Assembly: GCA_900772425.1 (NCBI GenBank)
Contig: CAAHEK010000014.1
Span: 1 to 8,340, forward strand
Length of the DNA: 8,340 bases
Source: an uncultured Lachnospira sp.
Lineage (GTDB): Bacteria > Bacillota > Clostridia > Lachnospirales > Lachnospiraceae
Direction: 5' to 3'
Shown here: positions 1-6,874 of the stretch, piece by piece
How positions within the stretch are numbered: the stretch's first letter is position 1
How the letters are laid out: every line of letters starts with the position of its first letter
The notes under the pieces: model-generated
The model's input: the letters and a program-made list of their open reading frames with translations, nothing else
Database searches by the model: none
What the model was told of the DNA's origin: nothing
Made by a program: the position numbers and the translations under genes

Positions 1-2
1 AA

Positions 3-1928
3 TTTCTTGAAGGACTTTCAAAATATATAAAAGTGCAGGAATATAGTGATGAATTTGGTGCGAGAATCTTTAAGATAGCCAGAGATGAGCAGAATAACAG
101 ACTTACATATTTAAAGGTTACAGGTGGAATATTAAAAGCCAGGATGAATATTGAGGAAGAAAAGATTAATCAGATACGTATATATTCAGGCAATAAATTT
201 ACAACTGTTCCTGAAATAGAAGCAGGTGGCATATGTGCGGTAACAGGACTTATTAAAACACAGGCAGGACAGTCACTTGGATGCGATAATGGTATTTCCA
301 TACCATTTTTAGAGCCTGTCTTAACATATAAAATAAATCTGCCACAGGGAACAGACCCTGTACAGATGCTTCCTAAATTAAGAGTGATAGAGGAGGAAGA
401 GCCTCAGCTTCATATAGAATGGAATGAGATGCTTAATGAAATACAGGTTCAGGTAATGGGACCTGTACTTATAGAGGTTTTACAGAGCATAATAAAAGAA
501 AGATTTGGTATTGATGTAACATTTGGAGTGGGAAATATCGTATATAAGGAAACTATTGCGGATACGGTTGAGGGCGTTGGGCATTTTGAACCATTAAGAC
601 ATTATGCAGAGGTTCATATACTTATGGAACCGCTTGAGGCAGGAAGCGGTATGCAGTATGAATGTGACTGTAGTGAAGATGTGCTTGCTAAGAACTGGCA
701 GAGACTTATATATACACATTTATGTGAGAAAAGCCATGTTGGAGTCCTCACAGGCTCTAAACTTACGGATGTGAAGATAACACTGAAGTCAGGAAGGGCA
801 CATATAAAGCATACAGAAGGTGGAGATTTCAGACAGGCTGTTTACAGAGCTGTGCGGCAGGGACTTATGCAGGCTGAGTCTGTACTTTTGGAACCATATT
901 ATGAATTTGAGATAACGCTTCCTTCAGAAAATATTGGAAGAGTTATGGCAGATATAGAAAAAATGTCAGGTAAATGCAAGCTTATAAGTGAGAAAGAAGC
1001 AGCAGTTATAACAGGAACAGCTCCGGTATCTGAATTTCTTAATTATCAGAAAGATGTAAGTGCATTTACTAAGGGCAGGGGGAAAGTTACATGCCGTATG
1101 GCTGGTTATATGCCATGCCATAATCAAAAGGAAGTTGTTGAAAAAATCGGATATGTTGCAGAGAGTGATATGAGAAATCCAGCTGATTCGGTGTTCTGTG
1201 CACATGGCTCGGGATTTATTGTGCCATGGAATGAAGTTTCTGAATATATGCATCTTGAAAGTATATTAAATCCTGACAAAAGTGGAAGCGACAGAGATTT
1301 ATATGTTCCACAGAAGGGAAGAGGAAGAGTAGTTTCAGACGAATGGATAGGAACCGAAGAGGTAGATGCCATATTAAGGGAAACATATTTTGCAAACAGC
1401 AGAAATGGTGATAACGAAAGAAAGAAGCTGTCTAAAAGAAAAACAGAATCTGCGCAGCCTGTTATTTATAAAGGAACAGAAAAAACATCCGAAAAAAGAA
1501 AAAATTATCTGCTGGTTGACGGATATAATATTATACATGCATGGGACGAGCTTCATGAACTGGCAATGATAAATATGGATAGTGCCAGAGGAAGACTTAT
1601 AGATATTTTGTGTAATTATCAGGGAATTAAAGGCTGCGAGTTAATAGCTGTATTTGATGCATACAGGGTTTCAGGACACAGGGAGGAGTTCCTTGATTAT
1701 CATAATATTCATATAGTGTACACAAAAGAAGCTGAGACAGCCGACCATTATATAGAAAAATTTGCACATGAAAATGGCAGAAAATATAATGTTACAGTAG
1801 CAACGTCCGACGGAATTGAACAGGTTATTATAAGAGGACAGGGGTGTCTGCTGCTGTCGGCAAGGGATTTTAAAGAAGAAGTGGAACGCGCAGACAGGGA
1901 GCTGAAGGAACAATATGGAGTACTTTGA
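3..1928 (+). CDS. Tet(M)-like ribosome-binding translation GTPase fused to a C-terminal YacP/Rae1-type NYN ribonuclease domain (5' end outside window)
   Basis: The reading frame is open to the left edge, so this is the C-terminal 641 codons of a longer protein; the GTG at 33 is an internal Val. Counting from nt 3, residues about 1-85 resemble EF-G domain II, 105-180 domain III, 182-300 domain IV (HFEPLRHYAEVHI and GSGMQYE match Tet(M)/Tet(O) patterns), and 300-370 domain V. A linker of about 130 residues follows, containing SVFCAHGSGF (396-405) and a basic, probably flexible stretch. Residues 501-641 form a full NYN/YacP domain. It has VDGYN (D506), VFDAYR (D552), KEAETAD (E578, D581), ATSD (D603) and GQG...SAR, as in Bacillus Rae1. 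In known families, Tet(M)-like GTPases act on the ribosomal A site and Rae1 cleaves mRNA there, so a ribosome-targeted endoribonuclease is inferred. The domain IV loop lacks the Ser-Pro-Val of true Tet proteins, so tetracycline resistance is doubtful. The missing N-terminus should hold the G domain. Confidence 0.9.
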   Translation, partial: FLEGLSKYIKVQEYSDEFGARIFKIARDEQNNRLTYLKVTGGILKARMNIEEEKINQIRIYSGNKFTTVPEIEAGGICAVTGLIKTQAGQSLGCDNGISIPFLEPVLTYKINLPQGTDPVQMLPKLRVIEEEEPQLHIEWNEMLNEIQVQVMGPVLIEVLQSIIKERFGIDVTFGVGNIVYKETIADTVEGVGHFEPLRHYAEVHILMEPLEAGSGMQYECDCSEDVLAKNWQRLIYTHLCEKSHVGVLTGSKLTDVKITLKSGRAHIKHTEGGDFRQAVYRAVRQGLMQAESVLLEPYYEFEITLPSENIGRVMADIEKMSGKCKLISEKEAAVITGTAPVSEFLNYQKDVSAFTKGRGKVTCRMAGYMPCHNQKEVVEKIGYVAESDMRNPADSVFCAHGSGFIVPWNEVSEYMHLESILNPDKSGSDRDLYVPQKGRGRVVSDEWIGTEEVDAILRETYFANSRNGDNERKKLSKRKTESAQPVIYKGTEKTSEKRKNYLLVDGYNIIHAWDELHELAMINMDSARGRLIDILCNYQGIKGCELIAVFDAYRVSGHREEFLDYHNIHIVYTKEAETADHYIEKFAHENGRKYNVTVATSDGIEQVIIRGQGCLLLSARDFKEEVERADRELKEQYGVL

Positions 1929-1987
1929 TGATAAGTGTCTGTATTGCACAAAATATGTATTTTTTTTAAAAATGTAAAAATATAATG

Positions 1988-2016
1988 TTGAAGTATTTAT
2001 AGGTGGGTTGTAGAAT
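1988..2016 (+). promoter_or_regulatory. Candidate sigma-A promoter for the esterase-MATE unit
   Basis: A TTGAAG -35 (1988-1993) is separated by exactly 17 bases from a TAGAAT -10 (2011-2016). This would start transcription near 2023, about 95 bases before the chosen esterase start. A TATAAT at 1981-1986 is an alternative -10, but it has no good -35. The match is moderate, and chance is possible in such AT-rich DNA. Confidence 0.45.
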
Positions 2017-2039
2017 TATCAGAAGAAATCAGGAAGTAA

Positions 2040-2104
2040 AGGCTGATGCAGGGAAATGCCTGTAAGATGCAAAGCAGAAATAAGACAGAGGCATGACGTA
2101 GCCT
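2040..2104 (+). promoter_or_regulatory. Foldable 5' leader next to the esterase ribosome binding site
   Basis: AGGCT (2040-2044) can pair with AGCCT (2100-2104), and ATGC (2046-2049) with GCAT (2091-2094), across an internal loop. Inside, CAGG (2049-2052) can pair with CCTG (2059-2062) around a GAAA-containing loop. GATGCAAAGC (2066-2075) is unpaired. The outer helix ends two bases before the AAAGGGA Shine-Dalgarno site, so folding could affect translation. Some elements recall c-di-GMP-I riboswitches, but the third helix of that class is not visible, so no riboswitch class is assigned. Confidence 0.3.
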
Positions 2105-2106
2105 GG

Positions 2107-2113
2107 AAAGGGA
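2107..2113 (+). promoter_or_regulatory. Ribosome binding site that sets the esterase start
   Basis: AAAGGGA lies 5 bases upstream of the ATG at 2119. The in-frame upstream ATG at 2056 has its purine run (AGGGA) practically touching the start codon, and it would add 21 residues before the catalytic GDS block. The 2119 start is therefore preferred. Confidence 0.6.
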
Positions 2114-2118
2114 TTGAC

Positions 2119-3549
2119 ATGAGCACATTATGGGTTATCGGAGATTCAACACTTAGCAGCTTTAATGACAAGTATTACTATCCAAGATATGGATATGGAA
2201 CTAAATTAGGGTGTTATCTTAATGATAAAGTAACAGTAAGAAATATTGCGTTATCAGGAAGGAGCAGTAAAAGCTATACAAAAGAACCTGAGTATAAGGA
2301 ACTGCTTGAAAATATGAAGCAGGGAGATTTTCTTATAATCGGTTTCGGACATAATGATGAAAAAACAGAGGCTGGAAGATATACTTCACCATCAGCAGAT
2401 TACAAGAGTGAAGGTACATTTGCTGCGTCGCTGTATAACAATTATATAGTCCCTGCAAAGGATAGAGGATGTAGTGTAATATTGTGTACACCTATTGTAA
2501 GAAGAAGTGTTACAGGAAAGTGGAAAGATTCAGACTTACATATAACTAAGGATGTTCCGGGATATAAAGGTGGGGATTATTCAAAGACCGTTTTACATCT
2601 GGGAGAAGAATTGGATATACCTGTAGTTGATATGACATCAAAGACAAAGAAGTTATATGAAGAACTTACAGAAAATAAGACGATTTATCTTCATGCATGG
2701 CCTTCTAATAATGAGAAGAGTGTCGATAATACACATACAAATATCTGGGGAGCCAGAGTTAATGCTCATATGGTTATGTCTGCTATTAAAGATATGAATA
2801 TTCCCGGATTGTCCGAGAATATCTGTAACATAGAAAATGATTATCCAATTCCGTCAATGGACAAATATCTTGAAAGTAATAAAGATTATAAGCCTACAGT
2901 GTTTTCTTCTGATTTACAGGACAGCACTTTATGGGAGGACTGCGATGGCTTTAAGGGAACAGTATTTGGCGATGTGTTATGTGATGTGAATAAAGATAAT
3001 TTTACGCTTGAAAAAGATAAAGACGGAAATATACATATAGAAGTAAGGAATGATAAGGGTAAAATATCAGAGGTTACAGATGGAATTGCGATGTATTATA
3101 AGCAGGTTCCTGCTGATGAAAATTTCATATTTACAGCAAAGATGAAGATTAACAGAATGTTTTATAATGATCAGGTATCATTTGGACTTATGGTAAGGGA
3201 CGATATGTATATTGACAGAAGAAGTCCGGATATACTTGGAGATTATGTGGCAGCAGCACCACTTAAAATAACAAGAAAAGAAGAAGCGTTTAACTGCTTT
3301 GCCAGAAAAAACGGCGAGATAATAAATGGTGGTACTGTGAGCAGAGAGAATAAGGAAGGGGAAGTTGTTGATTTAAGAATCAGCTCAACTTCTGACGGAT
3401 ATGCATTGAAATTTGGTGATGAACCTGAGGTTACAGGTGGATTTGATTTCAAACTTACAGCGATTGATCCTGAACATGTTTATGTTGGAATGTTTGTATC
3501 CCGTAATGCAGATGTAACATTTATGAATGTAAAATATCAGGCAATATAG
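2119..3549 (+). CDS. SGNH/GDSL hydrolase, rhamnogalacturonan acetylesterase type (CE12-like), with C-terminal beta-rich module
   Basis: This is a 476-residue enzyme predicted to remove acetyl esters from pectin-type oligosaccharides. Residues 1-225 carry the SGNH blocks: GDST with nucleophile S10, GRSSKS with oxyanion G47, GFGHND with N79, and DNTH with D203 and H206. The GRYTSP segment and the RR pair of PIVRRS also fit rhamnogalacturonan acetylesterases. Residues about 260-476 form a second module with many alternating beta-type stretches (FIFTAKMKI, VSFGLMVRD, VYVGMFVS, VTFMNVKY). It looks like a jelly-roll or LamG-like carbohydrate-binding fold, but I cannot name its family. The protein begins MSTLWVIGDS with no signal peptide, so it should act in the cytoplasm on imported oligomers. 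The start at 2119 is chosen over 2056 because of the AAAGGGA site. The family is clear; the exact substrate is inferred. Confidence 0.85.
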   Translation: MSTLWVIGDSTLSSFNDKYYYPRYGYGTKLGCYLNDKVTVRNIALSGRSSKSYTKEPEYKELLENMKQGDFLIIGFGHNDEKTEAGRYTSPSADYKSEGTFAASLYNNYIVPAKDRGCSVILCTPIVRRSVTGKWKDSDLHITKDVPGYKGGDYSKTVLHLGEELDIPVVDMTSKTKKLYEELTENKTIYLHAWPSNNEKSVDNTHTNIWGARVNAHMVMSAIKDMNIPGLSENICNIENDYPIPSMDKYLESNKDYKPTVFSSDLQDSTLWEDCDGFKGTVFGDVLCDVNKDNFTLEKDKDGNIHIEVRNDKGKISEVTDGIAMYYKQVPADENFIFTAKMKINRMFYNDQVSFGLMVRDDMYIDRRSPDILGDYVAAAPLKITRKEEAFNCFARKNGEIINGGTVSRENKEGEVVDLRISSTSDGYALKFGDEPEVTGGFDFKLTAIDPEHVYVGMFVSRNADVTFMNVKYQAI

Positions 3550-3590
3550 TAATTGTTATGCACAAAAATGTGTGTAGAAATGGATATAAT

Positions 3591-4970
3591 ATGAATAAAA
3601 AGATATGTTTATATGATAAAAGTAAAATAGATAAAAATAATCTTATATTCAGTAATAAGGCATTAGTAGCATTACTAGTGCCTATTATTATTGAACAGCT
3701 TCTTAATTCACTTATGGGAATGACAGACACGATTATGGTAAGTAATGTCGGCAAAGAGGCAATAACAGCAGTTTCCCTTGTGGATTCAATTAATAATCTT
3801 ATTATTATGCTTTTTTCTGCTATGGCTACAGGCGGTTCAATAATATGTTCACAGTATATAGGCTCAAATGATAAAAAAGGTGCTAATAATGCTGCAAGAC
3901 AGGTTATTATAACAGTGCTTACGATTTCGCTTACAATTATGATATTTGGAATGATTTTTTGTAAACCGTTATTAAGGCTTGTTTTCGGAAAAGTAGAAGA
4001 CCAGGTTATGAGAAACTGTATAATATATTTTCTGGTTACTGCGGCTTCATATCCTGTACTCGCTTTATTTAATGCAGGTGCAGCATTTTTCAGGGCAGGC
4101 GGAAATTCAAAATTTCCAATGAAGGTAGCGTTTATATCAAATATTGTCAACATAATAGGAAACAGTGTGTTTATATTTGCATGTGGACTTGGTGTTCTTG
4201 GAGCAGCAATATCCACCCTTGTTTCAAGAATTATCTGTGCAGCAGTAATATTTGTTGCTTTAAGAAAGCCAAAACAGATAATTGTTATAAATAATTATCT
4301 TGCTATAAGACCGGATATTAAATTAATTAAAAAGGTGCTTTCGGTAGGGATACCGGCAGGAGTGGAAAACAGTATGTTCCAGTTCGGTAAGCTTGCCATA
4401 CAGTCTACAATATCAACACTTCCTACTGAGGCACTTGCGGCACAGGCGATGACCAATATCATGGAAAATCTTAATGGTATAGCGGGAATAGCTGTAGGAA
4501 TAGGGCTGATGACGGTGGTAGGACAATGCATTGGTGCAGGAAGAAAAGAAGAGGCTAAATATTATGTTGTTAAATTGACAGGGATAGCTGAGCTTGCAAT
4601 TATTGCATCCTGTCTTTTAGTATTTGCACTTGCAAAACCAATAACTATAATAGGTGGAATGGAGCCGGTGAGTGCTTCGTTATGCATGAAAATGATAGGG
4701 GCAATTACTGTTGTTAAACCGCTTGTGTGGACATTGTCATTTGTGCCTGCATACGGAATGCGTGCGGCAGGAGATGTACGTTTTTCAATGATTACTTCAA
4801 TAATTACAATGTGGTGCATGAGAGTTGCACTATGTGTATTCCTTGTAAAGGTAGTTGGACTTGGAACAATGGCAGTATGGTATGGAATGTTTGCAGACTG
4901 GACAATAAGAGGAATTATATTTGCCGTAAGATTTTTAAGCGGAAAATGGTTGAAAGAAAAGATGATATAA
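3591..4970 (+). CDS. MATE-family multidrug/metabolite exporter
   Basis: This is a 459-residue polytopic membrane protein with about 12 hydrophobic segments in two similar halves, as in MATE transporters (two MatE domains of roughly 200 residues). Visible family features are PIIIEQLLNSLMGMTDTIMV near residue 31, GGSIICSQYIG (81-91), and FRAGGNSKFPM (167-177). The second half has the equivalent PAGVENSMFQFGKL (255-268) and GQCIGAGRKEEA (311-322). MATE proteins exchange Na+ or H+ for cationic drugs or metabolites; the substrate cannot be predicted here. The start is uncertain: ATG 3591 has a weak TGGA six bases upstream, while ATG 3558 would add 11 residues and has no better site. With a gap of only 8-41 bp after the esterase and no terminator between, the two genes are probably cotranscribed. 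Confidence 0.88.
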   Translation: MNKKICLYDKSKIDKNNLIFSNKALVALLVPIIIEQLLNSLMGMTDTIMVSNVGKEAITAVSLVDSINNLIIMLFSAMATGGSIICSQYIGSNDKKGANNAARQVIITVLTISLTIMIFGMIFCKPLLRLVFGKVEDQVMRNCIIYFLVTAASYPVLALFNAGAAFFRAGGNSKFPMKVAFISNIVNIIGNSVFIFACGLGVLGAAISTLVSRIICAAVIFVALRKPKQIIVINNYLAIRPDIKLIKKVLSVGIPAGVENSMFQFGKLAIQSTISTLPTEALAAQAMTNIMENLNGIAGIAVGIGLMTVVGQCIGAGRKEEAKYYVVKLTGIAELAIIASCLLVFALAKPITIIGGMEPVSASLCMKMIGAITVVKPLVWTLSFVPAYGMRAAGDVRFSMITSIITMWCMRVALCVFLVKVVGLGTMAVWYGMFADWTIRGIIFAVRFLSGKWLKEKMI

Positions 4971-5038
4971 AGAGTGTCAGCCGGTAAAAAATAAATGTTA
5001 TATAATTAAAATTCATTATATTATGTGTTAAAAGTCTG

Positions 5039-5080
5039 AATTGTATAAAAACTGTATTAATAATAATACAATTATCTTTT
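5039..5080 (+). terminator. Possible weak terminator after the MATE gene
   Basis: AATTGTAT (5039-5046) can pair with ATACAATT (5066-5073). Alternatively, TGTATTA (5053-5059) pairs with TAATACA (5064-5070) around an ATAA loop. A short TTTT follows at 5077-5080. The stems are almost all A-T and the U tract is short, so this is weak evidence for termination. The two pairings share bases and exclude each other. Confidence 0.35.
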
Positions 5081-5105
5081 AATAACCTTCTAAATGTGGT
5101 ATACT
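5077..5105 (+). promoter_or_regulatory. Candidate extended -10 promoter for the RNase-lipid kinase unit
   Basis: TG-G-TATACT has its hexamer at 5100-5105, which is a good extended -10 element. The -35 region at 17-base spacing (TTTTAA, 5077-5082) is poor, as is common with extended -10 promoters. The predicted start near 5112 gives a leader of about 130 bases. Confidence 0.45.
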
Positions 5106-5139
5106 ATGCGTAAACAAATAGCTGTACTATATAAAGCAA

Positions 5140-5175
5140 ATAATAAATGCTATACTTGTACAAAGCGTTTATTAT
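5140..5175 (+). promoter_or_regulatory. Hairpin in the 5' leader of the beta-CASP RNase gene
   Basis: ATAATAAATGC (5140-5150) pairs with GCGTTTATTAT (5165-5175) over 11 base pairs with one G-U, enclosing a 14-base loop that contains the palindrome TTGTACAA. There is no following U tract, so it is not an intrinsic terminator. It lies about 57 bases upstream of the RBS. It may protect the mRNA end or serve as a regulatory site; this is inference. Confidence 0.35.
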
Positions 5176-5243
5176 ATGATAGGAAGAAAGCCTTACAGCG
5201 TGGCGGAGTGAAGTGAACAATATAATATCATGGAGGGCGCAAT

Positions 5244-6845
5244 ATGAAACTTACCTTTTTAGGAGCGGATCATGAAGTTACAGGCAGTTGTCATTATTTG
5301 TCGGTAAACGGAGTTAATTTTCTTATTGATTGTGGTATGGAGCAGGGAAATGATGTGTATGAGAATCAGGAGCTGCCAATACCGGCATCTGATGTTGATT
5401 ATGTGTTACTTACGCATGCACATATAGACCATTCAGGACTTATTCCACTTTTGTATGTAAATGGATTCAGGGGCAAAGTGTTTTGTACAACAGCTACAGT
5501 ACAGCTTTGCGAGATTATGCTCAAAGACAGCGCACATATTCAGATGTTTGAAGCAGAATGGCGTAACAGAAAAGCAAAACGTTCTGATGGAGTACTTAAA
5601 GAATTTGTACCATTGTATGATATGGATGCAGCTGTTAATGTTATGAAACAGTTTGTTGGTTGTGAATATGACAAGATTATAACTGTTGATGACAACGTAA
5701 AAATCAGATTTAAAGATGTTGGACATCTTCTTGGCTCATCAAGTATAGAGGTGTGGGCAACTGAAGGAGATGTTTCCAGAAAAATAGTATTTTCAGGAGA
5801 TATAGGAAATATAAATAAACCTATAATAAAAGATCCGTCACATGTAAAAGAAGCAGATTATGTTGTTATAGAATCTACATATGGAAACAGAATCCATGGA
5901 GGAACTCCTGACTATGTTAAGGAACTGGCTGATATTTTTAAGAGAACATTTAGCAGGGGCGGAAATGTTGTTATTCCTTCATTTGCAGTTGGCAGGACAC
6001 AGGAGCTTTTGTATATAATAAGAAAAATAAAACAGGATAATCTTGTAGGACGCGAGTTTGATGTATATATGGATAGCCCTCTTGCAATAGAAGCTACACA
6101 GATATTTTACAAAAATGTAGAGAGCTGTTTTGATGAGGAAGCGGTTGAACTTGTAAAACAGGGTATTAATCCGTTGTCGTTTGAAGGTCTTAAATATGCA
6201 ACTACAGGAGAGGAATCAAAGCTTATCAATTTTGATCAGAATCCTAAGGTTATAATATCTTCATCAGGTATGTGTGAGGCTGGAAGAATAAGACATCATT
6301 TAAAACATAATCTCTGGAGACCTGAGTGTACAATTGTCTTTGTAGGTTATCAGGCGGTAGGAACAACGGGAAGAATTATTGTTGACGGAGCTAAAGAGAT
6401 TAAATTATTTGGTGAGCCTATAAAGATTAATGCAGAAATAGTTAAACTTGCAGGAACAAGTGGCCATGCGGATAAAGAAGGACTTTTAAAGTGGATTAAC
6501 GCATTTGAAAAGAAGCCTGAAAAGGTGTTCGTTGTACATGGTGAGGATAGTGTATGTGAAGAATTCAAGGATTGTCTTAAAGAAGAATATGGATATAATG
6601 CTGTAGCTCCTTATACAGGTGAAGTTTATGACTTATCAGACGGCTCTATGCTTGTTGCGGGTAATAAGGAGAAGAAGACAAGAAGAACTGTAATTAATAA
6701 ACGTAATCAGACTGTATTTGACAGACTTGTTGCGGCAGGAAAGAGGCTTATGACAGTAATTTCTCATAATGAGGGAGGCGCTAATAAAGATTTAGCTAAA
6801 TTTACAGGTCAGATTAATTCTTTGTGCGATAAGTGGGACAGATAA
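5244..6845 (+). CDS. MBL-fold beta-CASP ribonuclease (CPSF73/Ysh1-like RNA metallohydrolase)
   Basis: This 533-residue cytoplasmic enzyme is predicted to cleave RNA with two zinc ions. The metallo-beta-lactamase motifs are THAHIDH (57-63), GHLLGS (H161), SGDIG (D186) and the last metal His in VVHGE (H432). The inserted beta-CASP domain shows motif A as ESTYGN (E210), the PSFAVGRTQELL segment (245-256), motif B around SSGMCEAGRIRHHL (H351/H352), and motif C as SGHAD (H408). This is the architecture of bacterial CPSF73-like nucleases such as Thermus TTHA0252. It differs from RNase J, which is a separate essential type. A basic, lysine/arginine-rich tail of about 65 residues (470-533) follows the last motif and may bind RNA. 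Translation starts after GGAGGG six bases upstream. It is probably cotranscribed with the lipid kinase gene 29 bp downstream. The family assignment is secure; its RNA targets are unknown. Confidence 0.92.
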   Translation: MKLTFLGADHEVTGSCHYLSVNGVNFLIDCGMEQGNDVYENQELPIPASDVDYVLLTHAHIDHSGLIPLLYVNGFRGKVFCTTATVQLCEIMLKDSAHIQMFEAEWRNRKAKRSDGVLKEFVPLYDMDAAVNVMKQFVGCEYDKIITVDDNVKIRFKDVGHLLGSSSIEVWATEGDVSRKIVFSGDIGNINKPIIKDPSHVKEADYVVIESTYGNRIHGGTPDYVKELADIFKRTFSRGGNVVIPSFAVGRTQELLYIIRKIKQDNLVGREFDVYMDSPLAIEATQIFYKNVESCFDEEAVELVKQGINPLSFEGLKYATTGEESKLINFDQNPKVIISSSGMCEAGRIRHHLKHNLWRPECTIVFVGYQAVGTTGRIIVDGAKEIKLFGEPIKINAEIVKLAGTSGHADKEGLLKWINAFEKKPEKVFVVHGEDSVCEEFKDCLKEEYGYNAVAPYTGEVYDLSDGSMLVAGNKEKKTRRTVINKRNQTVFDRLVAAGKRLMTVISHNEGGANKDLAKFTGQINSLCDKWDR

Positions 6846-6874
6846 TATGAAACTTTCAAAATCGGAGGCTGCAT

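Larger units (their letters stand above)
1929..2118 (+). other. Intergenic gap between the GTPase-NYN gene and the esterase
   Basis: This 190-bp gap contains no convincing gene. Just after the stop codon there is only a weak GTGT/GCAC stem (about 1935-1949) and, some 10 bases later, an eight-T run (1960-1967). That could be a poor terminator, but it is not a clear one. The right half holds a candidate promoter and a short foldable leader, listed separately. Confidence 0.5.
4971..5243 (+). other. AT-rich intergenic region with several inverted repeats
   Basis: No gene is evident in these 273 bp. From left to right they hold a small inverted repeat ATATAAT/ATTATAT (5000-5006 and 5015-5021), a nested hairpin region at 5039-5073, a candidate extended -10 promoter ending at 5105, and a hairpin at 5140-5175. 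The region ends with the strong RBS of the next gene. Confidence 0.5.

Noticed and set aside
33..1928. Calling the first gene a tetracycline resistance determinant
   Set aside because: The critical Ser-Pro-Val loop of domain IV is replaced, there is a nuclease fusion, and there is no mobile element nearby. It looks like a chromosomal homologue.
2040..2110. Assignment of the esterase leader as a true c-di-GMP-I riboswitch
   Set aside because: The third helix of the aptamer is not visible and the length is short. Only motif fragments match, so it is kept only as a lead to check.
2056..2118. Upstream in-frame ATG giving a 21-residue extension of the esterase
   Set aside because: Its purine run is almost adjacent to the ATG, and the extension covers the foldable leader. 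SGNH proteins begin close to the GDS block, and the ATG at 2119 has a good site.
3521..4216. Long open frame (231 codons) on the minus strand across the MATE gene
   Set aside because: It lies opposite a clear MATE gene, has no usable ribosome binding site, and its composition is the reverse reading of hydrophobic codons. It is a shadow.
4727..4987. Plus-strand frame overlapping the end of the MATE gene
   Set aside because: It is an out-of-frame reading of the MATE C-terminus with improbable composition and no ribosome binding site.
5181..5230. Purine-rich segment GGCGGAGTGAAGTGAAC before the RNase gene as a possible small RNA or leader peptide
   Set aside because: No start codon with a ribosome binding site, no terminator, and no recognised RNA family pattern were found.
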